Below, piece after piece: positions 1 to 11,398 of a stretch of DNA of 64,000 nucleotides. The stretch's first letter is position 1. Every line of letters begins with the position of its first letter. The notes beneath the pieces were generated by a model. The model had not been told where the DNA came from and did no database searches. It worked only from the letters and a program-made list of their open reading frames with translations. The position numbers were made by a program, and so were the translations under genes. The DNA is taken from positions 9,797,920 through 9,861,919 of the forward strand of contig CM062292.1 in NCBI GenBank assembly GCA_031216915.1, written 5' to 3'. The DNA is from Pictodentalium vernedei (taxonomy: Eukaryota > Mollusca > Scaphopoda > Dentaliida > Dentaliidae).

Positions 1-89
1 CATCCATACATTATGTGATGACGTACATCATAATTATACAAACTATGTACCTTAAAATGATATTCGTTGTCTACCCAGCAGGCTGAAAC

Positions 90-205
90 AAAATGGCTCC
101 CGCAAACCATAAATGGACCTCCTGGGGTAATTTTCGGCAAACCCAAAATATCCCTCCTGGGGTGATTTGAGGTGAACCATAATGGCCCTCCTGCAATTTT
201 CAAAA
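90..205. repeat. Short imperfect tandem repeat, about 34 bp
   Basis: The motif CCTCCTGGGGTRATTT occurs near 118 and 152, and a truncated third copy near 186. No gene is seen in the first 230 bases. Confidence 0.5.
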
Positions 206-227
206 TGACAAGCCTGTAACTGAATAC

Positions 228-290
228 TCCTTTTAATTGAATAATCTTCAATGGAAAAGTGGCTATTCAATTAACAAGGTTCCACTGTAT
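228..290 (-). mobile_element. Family D MITE fragment
   Basis: It carries the family D terminal block (AAGTGGCTATTCAATTAACA followed by GGTTCCACTGTA) seen in the complete copies at 9225, 19611 and 40702. Only one end remains. Confidence 0.7.
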
Positions 291-472
291 AATCAGTTAA
301 GCTACACAAACTGCATCTATTGGTTATCAGTTGCTTTAAGAGGCACCCTGTTGGCCCCCCATTTAACACCTTTGGTGATAGAAACAAAACAGAAAAATCT
401 TCCCATGAACTACCAGCTATTTTTGATATTCAACCTCATTTAGTGATATATATTCAAGTTTGTTACCCTTTT

Positions 473-712
473 ACCTAAAACGAAAAGCACAACAGTTGCA
501 AATAAAATTCTTGAAGCACGAATTTTTTTTATTTTTTGCATCAAAAACATAACTTATGACCCCTCATTGGAACGTGCTCGTTGAGCTCGTTCCAATGAGG
601 GGTCATAAGCTATGTTTTTGTTACAAAAAATGAAAAAGTAATAAAAATTGAATGGTGAATTTTATGAATAGCGCTGGCCATTTTTGGCCGTAAACATTGG
701 GTAAAGGGTTAA
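473..712. mobile_element. Family B foldback MITE
   Basis: The ends are TTACCCTTTTACCT and GGGTAAAGGGTTAA. Between them is a near-perfect hairpin (about 540-625) with arms ATAACTTATGACCCCTCATT and its complement around a GAGCTC core. Sub-terminal blocks GCAAATAAAATTCTTGAA and GGCCATTTTTGGCCGTAA recur in other B copies. There is no ORF. Confidence 0.85.
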
Positions 713-719
713 GAAAGTT

Positions 720-1190
720 TTACAGTCAATATATCATCGAGCTCATCCCAAGAGGGACAACATTTACATGGATGTTCAACATTACATACTCGTTCAAATG
801 TGTATCAAGTTATGCTGTTCACTCCTTCCGCTAAGAGTTATGCCCCTTTTTCTGTATGTTTCTGTAACTCAGTTGACAGTGGTCAGATATTAATGAAATC
901 TTATATGGTTGTCGAGCATGACATACTCATTCAGACACGTATTAAGTTATGCTTTCTGCTCTTTTCACGAAGAATTCTGCCCCTTTTTCCATTGCAAAAA
1001 GGACAGTTTTTGTCCTTATTACATGCCCATGCAGTCTCTCTTATGCAAAACGGCTGTGCAATACGGAACACCAATCTGTTCCAACCAGGACTTTTTTTTA
1101 TGCAATGCATAAAGTGCATGGTGTTTACCACCGTTGATAGAAAAGAAAATTAGGTCAGTAGGTGCTTGGGTCATGTAATAAATACAAAAC
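720..1190. repeat. Degenerate repeat region without a gene
   Basis: Two or three diverged copies of a roughly 110-150 bp unit are visible (TATGCCCCTTTTTC, TTTCTGTAACTCAG, GACATACTCATTCAGAC). The region looks like an eroded tandem-repeat element. Short ORFs here (800-1153 and its shadows) have no recognisable domain. Confidence 0.4.
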
Positions 1191-1334
1191 CACATGTATG
1201 TTTCAATGAGTCGTTTTGTATTCAATTCGTCAGATGTGCATAGAAAGAAAATCTCGACCTTCGGTCTCGACGTTTTCTTCCTACGCACATCTGACTCATT
1301 GAATACAAAACGACTCATTGAAACATACATGTAG
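1191..1334. repeat. Long inverted repeat (foldback), about 144 bp
   Basis: The left arm CATGTATGTTTCAATGAGTC pairs with GACTCATTGAAACATACATG on the right, continuing through TTTTGTATTCAAT and CAGATGTGC to an apex at CGACCTTCGGTCTCG. The arms are about 65 nt with few mismatches, implying a young palindrome or hairpin MITE. Confidence 0.85.
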
Positions 1335-1386
1335 TTTTGTCTATATATGTGTCTGTAACTCAGCAGATAGAAGTCAGATGTTATTA

Positions 1387-1450
1387 CATAACTTATGCCC
1401 CTTCATTGAGCGAGCTTGTTCCAATGAGGTGGCATAAGCTATGGTTTTGG
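1387..1450. mobile_element. Family B/A hairpin core fragment
   Basis: A decayed copy of the shared core, with ATAACTTATGCCCCTTCATT on one side and CCAATGAGGTGGCATAAGCT on the other. The element termini are not present. Confidence 0.6.
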
Positions 1451-1485
1451 GGCCAAATTTAAAATATTTAGTTATTCATTAATAA

Positions 1486-1690
1486 TTTTTATGCCCCGAA
1501 AAGATTGCCCCAAAAAATCTTTTCGGGGACATATAGTGTTTGTCATTTCCGACCATCTGTCCATCTGTCTGTCTGTCTATCAGGAAGCTTGTCGATCCGC
1601 TTCATAACTCTGAAATGCTTCATTGGATTTTGTTGAAACTTGGCATACATGTTGCTTATGGGAGACGATGTGTCCCGCACAAAATCTTTT
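1486..1690 (+). mobile_element. Element O, 5' end of a tandem-repeat element cut by M
   Basis: It opens with a hairpin (CCCCGAAAAGATT paired with AATCTTTTCGGGG), then a GTCY-type microsatellite (CATCTGTCTGTCTGTC), then one unit containing GTTGAAACTTGGCATACATG. It stops abruptly where element M begins at 1691, and no clear continuation was found after M. Confidence 0.6.
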
Positions 1691-4600
1691 TTAGCTTAAC
1701 TTGACATAGTCAAGATAAGCTATTGCCATCACGAGTGCGGAAGTCTGTTAGTCTGTGAGTCTGTTAGTCCGTGAGTCTGTGACGTCTGTTCACATTTTCC
1801 TTTAGCACGGGCTACACCCCGCAGTTCTTGACTGATCGTCACAAAATTTCATATGCAGGTTTGGGGTCATGTCTAGATGAGAACGTCCCCTTTTGGTCGC
1901 GATCGGGCAACCGGTATGGCTGCCCGAGCCCAAAACCCCAAAACCATTAGCACAGTCTACAGGTCATATTTATGAAGGGATTTCATTGTAACTTGGTAGG
2001 ATGCCTCTGTATAATGCCTAGATGGGAGCGTCCCCTTTTGGGCATGATCTATCAACCGTGATGGCTGCCCAAGCCTGAAACCCCAAAACTTTTAGCACAG
2101 TCTGCAGGTCATGTTTAACGTGGAGGGATTTCATTGTAACGTGGTAGGATGACTCCTTATGATGTCTAGATGAGAATTTCCCCATTTGGGCATGATCTGC
2201 CAACCGTGACGACTGCCTGAGCCCAAAACCCGAAAACCTTTACCACAGTCTACAGGTCATATTTATTGTGGAATTTCATTGTAACTTGGTGGGTTGACTT
2301 CATACAATGTCTAGATGAGAAAGTCCCCTTTTGGGCGTGATTGGGCAACTGTGATGGCTACAGGGTCCCGAAGCCCGAAAACCTTTAGCACAGTCTAGAG
2401 GTCATATTTATAAAGGGATTTCATTGTAACTTGGTAGGATGACTCCAAATAATGTCTAGATGAGAAGGTCCCATTTTGATCGTGATCGTGCAGCCTTGAT
2501 GGGTGCCCGAGCCCAAAAACCTTTAGCATGGGCAAAAGGTCATATTTATGGAAGGATTTCATTGTAACCTGTTATGTTGACTCCATATAATGCCTAGATG
2601 ATGACATCCCCTTTTGGTCGTGATTGGTCAGTTGTGATGGCTACAAGTGCCCAAAGCCCGAAAACCTTGAGCACAGTCTACAGGTCATATTTATGAAGGG
2701 CTTTCATTGTAACTTCTTAGGATCACTCCAGATGATACCCAGATGAGATTGTCCCCTATGGTTGTGATCATTCAGCCATGATGGCTGCCCGAGCCCGAAG
2801 CCCAAAAACCTTTAGCACAGTCTACAGGTCATATTTATGAAGGGATTTCATTGTAACTTGGTAGGTTAACTTCATATAATGTCTAGATGAGAACGTCCCA
2901 GTTTGGACAAGATTGGGCAACTGTGACGGCTAAAGGTGCCCAAAGCCCGAAAACCTTTAGCACAGTCTACAGGTCATATTTATGAGAGGATTTCATTGTA
3001 ACTTGGTAGGATGACTCCAAATAATGTCTAGATGAGAACGTCCCATTTTGATCGCGATCATTCAGCCTTGATGGGTGCCCGAGCCCAAAAACCTTTAGCA
3101 TAGGTAAAAGGTCTTATTTATGGAAGGATTTCATTGTAATGTATTAGGTTGACTCCATATAATGCCTAGATGATGACGTCCCCTTTTGGTTGTGATTGGT
3201 CAGCTGTGATGGCTACAAGTGCCCGAAGCCCAAAAACCTTGAGCACAGTCTACAGGTCATATTTATGAAGGGCTTTCATTGTAACTTCGTAGGATCACTC
3301 CAGATGATGCCCAGATGAGATTGTCCCCTATGGTTGTGATCATTCAACCATGATGGCTGCCCGAGCCCGAAGCCTGAAAACCTTAAGCACAGTCTACAGG
3401 TCATATTTATGAAGGGATTTCATTGTAACTTGGTAGGTTGACTTCATATAATGTCTGGATGAGAATGTCCCCTTTTGGACATGATTGGGCAACTTTGATG
3501 GCTAAAGGTGCCCGAAGCCCGAAAACCTTTAGCACTGTCCACAGGACATATTTATGAAGGGATTTCATTGTAACTTGGTAGGTTGACTCCAAATAATGTC
3601 TAGATGAGAACGTCTCATTTCGGCCGTGATCATTCAGCCTTGATGGGTGCCCGAGCCCAAAAACCTTTAGCATAGGCAAAAGGTTATTAGCTCATCTTGA
3701 CAAAGTCAAGCTGAGCTAATCTAATCGCTTCCCGTCCGTCGTCTGTCGTCCATCGTCCGGCGTCCGTCGTCCGTCAACACCATGTTTTGGTCTTCTCCTC
3801 CAAAGCCACTGGGCCAATTCAAGTGAAAGTTTGTGTGAGTGATGGTCCCAAAGGGGTATTTCATTTTTGTTCAACTCAGCATGCCCAGCCCCATAGGGAG
3901 GGAGTGGGGGAAAATGCTCCAAAATATTTTTAAAATCTTCTTCTCAAGAACCAGTGTGTACAATGACTTGATATTTGCTATGGAGCTTCCATATGAGGTG
4001 TAGAATCAAGTTTGTTCAAACGAAGTTCGTAAAGTAATATTTGGCTTTGTAATAGGAGGGGTAAGATTTTTGGCCCCGCCCACAATTTCTATTTTCTGAA
4101 CCGATGGTCCGGTATGAACCAAATTTGGTTTGTGGTAGTATTGGGTCATAAGTACTTGACCCATGCAAAAAAAAAAATTCCTGCATCCCCATGGGAACCC
4201 TGGGAGCTAAAAATAGAAATATTTTCAAACGCCCATATTTCTCAAACCCCACGGAACAGAGAGCTTTTATTTGGTATGAAGTATTCTTCCGACCAGTAGA
4301 ATTGAATGGTAAAAAAAAATTGCCATCGGTTATGTTAGGGTGTTCTGTAATGGGCATCAAAAAAATGCTGAGTCCGCATATTTGCAAAAATTTTAAAAAA
4401 TCTTTTCTCCAGAACCAATCATCAGAATCTTTTGATATTTGGTATACAGCATTCATAGGGGGGTCAGATAAAAGTTTGTTGAAATAAAGCTCATTGGTTC
4501 ATATTTGGGCTCTCTACAGGAGCCCAAAGTTTTAACATAGGGTAATATGGGGAATATTCTTTAAAAATCATCTTCTTCAGAACCACCAGTCAGAATCTTT

Positions 4601-7356
4601 TAATATTTGGTATACATCATTGTTATGAGGGTCAGATTCTAGATTGTTCAAACCAAGTCCCTAGGTTAATATTTGGGCTTCCTACGGAAGCCCAAATTTT
4701 ATCTTTGTTCAATATGGAGGGTAATTTAAAAAAATCATCTTCTTCAGATCCATCAGTCAGAATGCTTTGATATTTGGTATGCAACATCTCTATGGGGGTC
4801 AGATTCAAGTTTGTTCAAATCAAATTCCTAGGTATATATTTGGGCTCACTATGGTAGCCCAAATTTTTACTTAGTGCAATATGAGAAAATTTCTTTAAAA
4901 ATCTTCTTCTTCAGATCCACCAGTCGGAATGCTTTTATATTTGGTATACAACATCTCTAGGGGGGGTCAGATTCCAGGTTGTTCAATTCGAGTGCCTAGG
5001 TTAATATTTGGGCTCCATATGGGAACATGAAATTTAACTTAGTACAATATGAGGGAATTTCTTCAAAAATCTTCTTCTTCAGATTCACTTGTCAGAATGC
5101 TTTCACATTTGGTATACAACATCTCTAGGGGGGTCAGATTCAAGTTTGTTCAAATCGGATCCATAGGTCAATATTTGGGCTCGCTATGGTAGCCCAAATT
5201 TGAACTTAGTGCAATTCGAAGAAATTTCTTTACAATTTCTCTTCTTCAGATCCAACAGTCAGAATGCTTTCATATTCGGTACACAACATCTCTAGGGAAG
5301 TCAGATTTAACTGTGTTCAAATCAAGAGCCTGGGTTAATATTTGGGCTCTCTATGGGAGCCGGAATTGGCCATTTTGCTGAAGAATTAAAAATTTTGTAT
5401 TCAGTACCCTCTAGAGGTATTAAGATTAATCCACATAGGTTGTATCAAGGGGCTTCATAGGGGAGCTCTACATTTTACTTATGATCAACTGAAGAAAAGG
5501 CATGATGCCCAGATTATTTTTGTCACTCCTGAGGGACTCAAGGATTGACAGTGTAGCCTATGGAGATGGCTTGCTTAATGTAGACTCATTCTTGGACTCT
5601 GTTCAAATTGTGTTCTGTACAAGATGAGCGCTTCAGGCCCCGTGGGGCCTCTTGTATTTATAGAAGGATTTCATTGTAACCTGTTAGGTTGACTCCATAT
5701 AATGCCTAGATGATGACATCCCCTTTTGGTCGTGATTGGTCAGCTGTGATGGCTACAGGTGCCCGAAGCCCAAAAACCTTGAACACAGTCTACAGGTCAT
5801 ATTTATGAAGGGATTTCATTGTAACTTCGCAGGATCACTCCAGATGATGCCCAGATGAGATTGTCCCCTTTTGTTGCGATCATTCAACCATGATGGCTGC
5901 CCAAGCCCGAAGCCCGAAAACCTTTAGCACAGTCTACGGTCATATTTATGAAGGGATTTCATTGTAACTTGGTAGGATGACCCCAAATAGTGTCCAGATA
6001 AGAACGTCCCCTTTTGGTCACGATCATTCAGCCTTGATGGCTGCCCGAGCCCCAAAACCTTTAGCATGTCTGTAGGTCGTATTTATGGAAGGATTTCATT
6101 GTAACTTGTTAGGTTGACTCCATATAATGCCTAGATGATGACATCCCCTTTTGGTCTGTGATGTGATGGCTACAGGTGCCTGAAGCCCGAAAATCTTGAG
6201 CACAGTCTACAGGTCATATTTATGAAGGGATTTCATTGTAACTTAATAGGATCACTCCAGATGATGTCCAGATGAGAATGTCCCCTTTTGGTTGCGATCA
6301 TTCAACCATGATGGCTGCCCAAGCCTGAAGCCCGAAAACCTTTAGCACTGTCTTCAGATCATATTTATGAAGGGATTTCATTGTAACTTGGTAGGTTGAC
6401 TTCATGTAATGTCTAGATGAGAACAGCCCCTTTTGGACACCATTAGTCAACTGTGTTGGCTACAGGGGCCCAAAGCCCGAAAATCTTTGGCACAGTCTAC
6501 AGGTGATATTTATGAAGGGATTTCATTGTACCTTGGTAGGATGACTCTAAATAATGTCTAGATGAGAACGTCCCCTTTTGGTCGCGATCATTCAGCCTTG
6601 ATGGCTGCCCGAACCCAAATCCCCAAAACCTTTAGCATAGTCTATTGGTCAGATTTATGGAAGGACTTCATTGTAACCCGTAAGTTTGACTCCATATAAT
6701 GCCTAGATGATGACATCCCCTTTTGGTCGTGATTGGTCAACTGTGACGGCTTCAGGGGCCCGAAGCCCCAAAACCTTGAGCACAGTCTACAGGTCATATT
6801 TATGAAGGGATTTCATCGTAACTTTGTAGGATCATGCCAGATGATGCCCAGATGAGAATGTCCCCTTTTGGTTGCGATCATTCAACCATGATGGCTGCCA
6901 GAGCCTGAAGCCCGAAAACCTTTAGCACAGTCTACAGGCCATATTTATGAAGGGATTTTAATGTAACTTGATAGGATGACTCGTTTTGGAATAATTTCAC
7001 TGTAACTTGGTAAATTGTGTTGATATACATTAACTGTGAGGGCCACATACATTAACTGTGAGGTCATATTAACCCACCCCTCAGCTCTTTAGTACAGTGT
7101 ACACCTCATGTTATTTTTATCATAAACATAGCATACAGGGAACAGAAATGAACATATTCCCAATTATCACAATTCTTGTCTTATTTCATAATCCTTTCAT
7201 AAACATTGAACATTATCCTTTTCATCAAACACAACACACAAGTTAAGCTACAGTGTCATTGACACTTTCATTTGTTCTTGTTTGATGGAGGTCAAGGTCA
7301 CAGATCAAGGTCATTGCCATGCCGGGACATAGTTACTTCCGAGTGACAATCTCTTG
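1691..7356 (+). mobile_element. Element M, hairpin-ended tandem-repeat element, interrupted by N
   Basis: The 5' end is TTAGCTTAACTTGACA, forming a hairpin with TAGTCAAGATAAGCTA. A GTCTGT/GTCCGT microsatellite follows (1743-1795), then about 25 copies of a unit of roughly 145 bp (GGATTTCATTGTAACTTGG, AATGTCTAGATGAGAACGTC, AACCTTTAGCACAGTCTAC). The tail has TGTCATTGACA and ends CTCTTG before TTTG. There is no long ORF. I infer a non-autonomous rolling-circle-like element. Element N (3687-5654) interrupts the array. Confidence 0.75.
3687..5654 (+). mobile_element. Element N, copy 1, inserted in the M array
   Basis: It starts TTAGCTCATCTTGAC AAA GTCAAG (perfect hairpin closing at TGAGCTAA), then GTCCGTCGTC repeats. 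A roughly 1-kb single-copy part and 175-bp tandem units (ATATTTGGTATACAACATC, AATATTTGGGCTC) follow. It ends with an AGGCCCCGTGGGGCCT hairpin plus CTTG. The flanks AGGTTA and TATTTATAGAAGG rejoin to recreate an M repeat unit, so the insertion is precise and has no target duplication. ORFs such as 4016-4456 lie inside the repeat and are not credible genes. Confidence 0.85.
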
Positions 7357-7719
7357 TTTGTAAATGTTAATGAAATATAAGAGAAGTTTAACTCTTAACC
7401 CACTAAGTCCGACACGAGGTGGTCCTGTTTGTCAAAAGTGTCATTAAACCTCAATAAATAAATAAACCCGCTCAGTATTTTAAAAATATTTTTCATAAAA
7501 TCTAGTCATGGCTGCAGTGAAGCAGCTATGGCTGGATTTTATGACAAATTCATCAAAATTTAAAGGAATCGTTGGTGAAAAATTCCATTCACTTGTTATT
7601 GGTAAAATTTGATTAAATGTGCTAAAATTATACTTATTTCAGTGGCATGATTAATCCTGTCCTGGACAGAAATATCTGCAAGCATCATGGAAGGAGTTAA
7701 TTTAATTCTACTATAGTAG
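7357..7719. other. Intergenic or intronic stretch with a SINE tail relic
   Basis: A fragment at about 7412-7468 (GGTGGTCCTGTTTGTCAAAA, AAGTGTCATTAAACCTCAAT, AATAAATAAATA) matches the 3' end of the older SINE type. A short palindrome surrounds CATGGCTGCAGTGAAGCAGC near 7510-7535. There is no gene. Confidence 0.5.
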
Positions 7720-8522
7720 AATCCTCTTAATTGAATATCCATTTTGCCAGTGAAAATTATTCAATTAACAGGAATATACAGTTAACAGAGATTTGGTCAG
7801 TTTCCTGTGTTCTGGAGGTAAACTGAGCATTTATTCTATTATATCTTGTTCGACAGAGCTCATAGAGCTCTGTCAAACAAGATACAGTAGAATAAATGCC
7901 TGTATTGGATGTAGTGAGGCCAAAAAGGTTGATAAATAAGGGGAATTTGGTGCGTGTCACAGTAATTTTTTCAACATATTACAAAAATTTACATACAATT
8001 AACAGGAGTTTACTCTACAACCCATATGCAATTAACAGATCAAATTTGTACTGAAGGTACGGTAAGGGGGCACGGTGGCTCAGTAGGTAGAGGTGCAGGC
8101 TGCAAGCCGAGAGGTCCTCGGTTCGAATCCCACCTGCGGCAACCGCGTTGTGTCCTTGGGCAAGACACTTCACCCCCATTGCCCATGTGGGGGGCACGAT
8201 GACACCGTGTACTAAGGCGTACTGCACGTCGATGGTACGCATGTCTGCAACCAATCTAACCCTGCCAGTGCTGCAGTGCAGAGTTATGATGTTGGGGAGC
8301 TGGCAGCTGCTCGTCGTTGCTCGGTGGTTCTCTCCGGGTACTCCGGCTTCCTCCACCTGTAAAACTGTCACGGTCATGATTAGCCATTGTGCATAAATAT
8401 GTGACCTTAAACACCAATAAATAAATAATTAAGGTATGGTAAATGTTTTTGTGTCGGGAAATTATATTCAATTAACAGGGATATACAATTAAGAGATATC
8501 CAATTAAGTGGGCTCCACTGTA
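7720..8522 (+). mobile_element. Family D MITE, copy 1, split by a SINE
   Basis: The ends are AGTAGAATCCTCTTAATTGA and AATTAAGTGGGCTCCACTG. It contains the D central hairpin ATCTTGTTCGACAGAGCTC with complement GAGCTCTGTCAAACAAGAT. A SINE at 8066-8430 interrupts it and the flanking D sequence reads through. Confidence 0.85.
8066..8430 (+). mobile_element. tRNA-derived SINE (type S1), full length
   Basis: The 5' part is tRNA-like, with an A-box-like stretch TGGCTCAGTAGGTAGAGG and B box GGTTCGAATCC. The GCTGCAAGCC region resembles the anticodon arm of tRNA-Cys(GCA). The body has TTGGGCAAGACACTTCACCC and CTTCCTCCACC, and the tail is AATAAATAAATAA. It is flanked by 12-bp target duplications AAGGTACGGTAA / AAGGTATGGTAA (8054-8065, 8431-8442). 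This indicates LINE-assisted retroposition. It is not a functional tRNA gene. Confidence 0.92.
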
Positions 8523-8659
8523 CTAAAACCCACTCACAATGTTATAATGTCAATGTTGACTTCTGACATCACAAGATCGTTAGCTGTGTTGTGTACAGTA
8601 TTTGTGTAATTAGGTGTTTGATTGTGATTATGTAATAAAGTAAATTATTTTTATTTTAG

Positions 8660-8739
8660 GATGTTGTAGAAGCAATCGCTGATAGTGCCTTTAAGACATC
8701 AGATTATCCTGTGATATTGTCGTTTGAGAACCACTGTTC
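8660..8739 (+). CDS. Phospholipase C-beta, internal exon 1 of those visible (X domain)
   Basis: The translation reads DVVEAIADSAFKTS then DYPVILSFENHCS. This matches the second half of the PLC catalytic X domain, whose hallmark is PVILS(F/L)ENHC. In the family the Glu of that motif is one of the active-site calcium ligands, and the enzyme hydrolyses phosphatidylinositol 4,5-bisphosphate to diacylglycerol and IP3 at the plasma membrane. The exon is 80 nt: acceptor TTTTATTTTAG at 8649-8659, donor GTAAGT at 8740, leaving 2 nt (TC) that join A of the next exon to give Ser. The first half of X, with the two catalytic histidines, must lie upstream and is not in the window. The 3' end of this exon is tandemly duplicated in the intron. 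The PLCB assignment comes mainly from the later exons. Confidence 0.93.
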
Positions 8740-8980
8740 GTAAGTAATAATTATTCTGTGATATTGTCGTTTGAGAACCAGTGTTCGTAAGTAATAATTA
8801 TTCTGTGATATTGTCGTTTGAGAACCACTGTTCGTAAGTAATAATTATCCAGTGATATTGTTGTTTGAGAACCACTGTTCGTAAGTAATAATTATTCTGT
8901 GATATTGTCATTTGAGAACCACTGTTCATAAGTAATAATTATTCTGTGATATTGTCGTTTGAGAACCACTGTTCACCAGC
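8711..8980 (+). repeat. 47-bp tandem duplication of exon 1 end plus splice donor, 6 copies
   Basis: GTGATATTGT starts at 8711, 8758, 8805, 8852, 8899 and 8946, an exact 47-bp period. Copy 1 is the exon end itself. Copies 1-4 keep TTC|GTAAGTAATAAT, copy 5 has the donor GT changed to AT, and copy 6 ends before the donor (TTCACC). Reading through the first donor meets TAA at 8741-8743. Confidence 0.95.
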
Positions 8981-8989
8981 AACAATAAT

Positions 8990-9115
8990 CCTAGGGACCT
9001 GCAAATTCCGACTTTGATCGAATCAAATATCAAATTGAATTGGTTAAAACGAATTGAATTTTGAATGAAATTTTGAATCAAACTTCAAATTGAATCACAA
9101 TTAATGGATACATCA
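8990..9115. repeat. AT-rich CAAATTGAATT-type repeat (family T-like)
   Basis: Repeated AAATTGAATT / GAATTTTGAAT motifs with GGACCTGCAAATTCC at one edge. They resemble the family T insert at 48728-48863, which has TTTGCAGGCC, and a stretch at 11290-11395. Confidence 0.45.
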
Positions 9116-9224
9116 TCAAAAGAAAAGTTTTTTTTCTAAAATGATAACCCCGATTATTAAAAGACACAACGTTATGTATAGTGCATTTTTTGCCTTACTA
9201 CTTCCCATGCTATAAACGGAGATA

Positions 9225-9661
9225 CACAGTATTGCAACCTTGTTAATTGAATAACCACTTTGCCAATGGAAATTATTCTATTAACAGGAGTATTCAATTA
9301 ACAGGGATTGTGTCACTTGCCTGTATTCCAAAGATAACCTTAGCATTTATTCTATTTTTTCTTGTTTGACAGAGCTCAATGAGCTCTGTCAAACAAGATA
9401 TAATAGATTAAATGCCAGTATTGGATGAATTGAGTAAAAATAGATCTCTAAACAATGGAAAACTGGGGAGAGTCCGGGTAATTTCTCAACAGGTTGCAAG
9501 ATTTTTTATGCAATGAACAGGAGTTTACTCTATAAACTATATTCAATTAACAGATCAAATTTATACTGGAGGTATGGTAAATGGTTTTTTGTTGGGAAAT
9601 TATATTCAGTTATCAGGGTTATTCATTTAAGAGATATCTAATTAAGTGGGCTTCACTGTAT
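9225..9661 (+). mobile_element. Family D MITE, copy 2, complete
   Basis: Ends ACAGTATTGCAACCTTGTTA and AAGTGGGCTTCACTGTA. The central hairpin is TCTTGTTTGACAGAGCTC AAT GAGCTCTGTCAAACAAGA. Internal blocks CAATTAACAGGAGTAT and AATTAACAGATCAAATTT match other copies. No ORF. Confidence 0.88.
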
Positions 9662-10157
9662 AAACTACTATACTATCAATTGATTGAAGCTATTCTAATT
9701 GTTGACTTTGTAGCTTCGAACCTGCAGCAATAAATATTTTTAAATGAGCTAAGCTGATAGGGCTGACACCTCACTTTTATCACAGGTTTTTTTGAAAAAA
9801 AAACTGGTTTCAAATCTGATCGACTCCATGCATTTGTTTTAAATTGCAGAATCACTAAAACGAAACGATAATTCAACGCCAAATGAAGTTGATCCATTTG
9901 TAAATTAAAGCCTGCTCTACTTCTGTTTTTATATAATAATCAGGGCTATTCTTTTAGAAAACCATTGCTTTTGATGATTTATCTAACAATCACATGGAGT
10001 TTGGTCTGGAAACCACGAGAAACGGTGCGTATCACATAATGCGTTCCAATTCCATATCATATAGACGACTCATTCTGATTCCGTATCATATAGATTCAAC
10101 TTCCGATAAACACCACGCTATGACAAATAATATCATTATATGCATTGTTATTATGCA
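9662..10157. other. Intron sequence, nothing recognised
   Basis: AT-rich intronic DNA. The 73-codon minus-strand ORF (9676-9897) shows no domain and no splice context. No repeat family was identified. Confidence 0.4.
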
Positions 10158-10566
10158 TTAGGCCACACAAAGTAGATTTTCTGTTTCTCGGGCCATTATT
10201 TGTGAAATTGCATGTGGGCGAGCGGTTTTTCATTTTATTTTTTATTTCAGTAATCACTTTTTTGCCATCAAAAGTTCATGTTCTTGGTTCAAGTTTTAGG
10301 CCTCATAATCTACAGAATAGCATGGGTGGTGGTGTATTCATCCCTTGAGTACAAGAAGGCTTTGCAATGCTAAAGCATTGCAACGCCTTCTTGCACTCAA
10401 GGGACAAATTCATCAATTTTTTAACTTGGGTAAAATATCAGACATAAACCATTTAATTTTAATTTTTTTTTAAGTTTAAATTGGTTATAAAAAGAGAGCA
10501 TGCGGCAGCCAAAAGTACCATGCGGGAGGGCCTGAGAAACAGATTTTTTATTTTTTTAGGCCTTAA
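10158..10566 (-). mobile_element. Family C foldback MITE, copy 1
   Basis: Ends TTAGGCCACACAAAGTAGAT and TTTTTTTAGGCCTTAA. Central hairpin CCTTGAGTACAAGAAGGC with complement GCCTTCTTGCACTCAAGG around TTGCAATGCTAAAGCATTGC. The flanking blocks TCAGTAATCACTTTTTTGCC and GAGCATGCGGCAGCCAAAAG recur in all C copies. Confidence 0.88.
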
Positions 10567-10636
10567 AATATGAAATTCAAAATTTTGACTAATTCCAACC
10601 CAATTTAAACGGGAAAACAGGCTTTATGTAACGGGA

Positions 10637-10812
10637 TTGTTAGATAAATGTATTATCATGACCAAATGCATGTCCTGTAATTTGTATCAGATTCAAGATC
10701 TTGTTTACAATCGGATCACAACACAGGCTCGTTGCGATCTGATTGTAAACACGACCTTGAATCTGATACAAATTACAGGACATGCACATGGTCATGATAA
10801 TGTCTATGTATC
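10637..10812. repeat. Long inverted repeat, about 165 bp
   Basis: TATTATCATGACCAAATGCA and CATGTCCTGTAATTTGTATC on the left pair with GATACAAATTACAGGACATG and TGCACATGGTCATGATAAT on the right. The small loop is ACACAGGCT. The ORFs on both strands here are mirror images of the palindrome. Confidence 0.85.
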
Positions 10813-10982
10813 CAGTAACTGTGATTGAACAGAACAATATTCAATATAAAATAATGTGATCATGTTGTGGAAACAAATCATTTATTGAGGTTGAACAGCT
10901 GAATAACTTTCCAAAGTTCAAAGCTTTATATAAATTGTCACTAGTCATAATGCACAATAAGTTGAAATGAACTGTTGTAGTG

Positions 10983-11232
10983 GTACAGTGGAGCCCACTT
11001 AATTGGATATCTCTTAACTGAATAACCCTGTTAATTGAATATAATTTTCCAACACAAAACCATTTACCATGCCTCTAATACAAATTTGTCCTGTTAATTG
11101 AATATAGTTTAGAGAGTAAACACCTGTTAATCTAATAAAAAATCTTGCAACGTGTTGAGAAATTACCCTGACTCTCACCAGTTTTCCTGTGTTTTTAGAC
11201 CTATTTGGCTTCAGCACATCTAATACAGGCAT
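10983..11232 (-). mobile_element. Family D MITE, copy 3, half element
   Basis: Starts ACAGTGGAGCCCACTTAATT and contains TTAATTGAATATAATTTTCC and the AAACCATTTACCATGCCTC block. It stops near the position of the central hairpin, so the other half is missing. Confidence 0.8.
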
Positions 11233-11398
11233 TTAATCTATAAAATAATGTGATCAATTACAATCTGGTAACATTCACATTTATGGCCGAAGTATGTTGG
11301 AAAATATTCAAATTTCCCATTTCAAATCAAATCGAATTGAATATTGACTTTCAAATCAAATTTCAATTCGAATTTTGAATTTTCGTGGGAGCCTAAAC

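Noticed and set aside
4016..4456. 146-codon minus-strand ORF
   Set aside because: It lies in element N and recurs in broken form at 57923-58276 and 62965-63204; no domain and the frame is not kept between copies.
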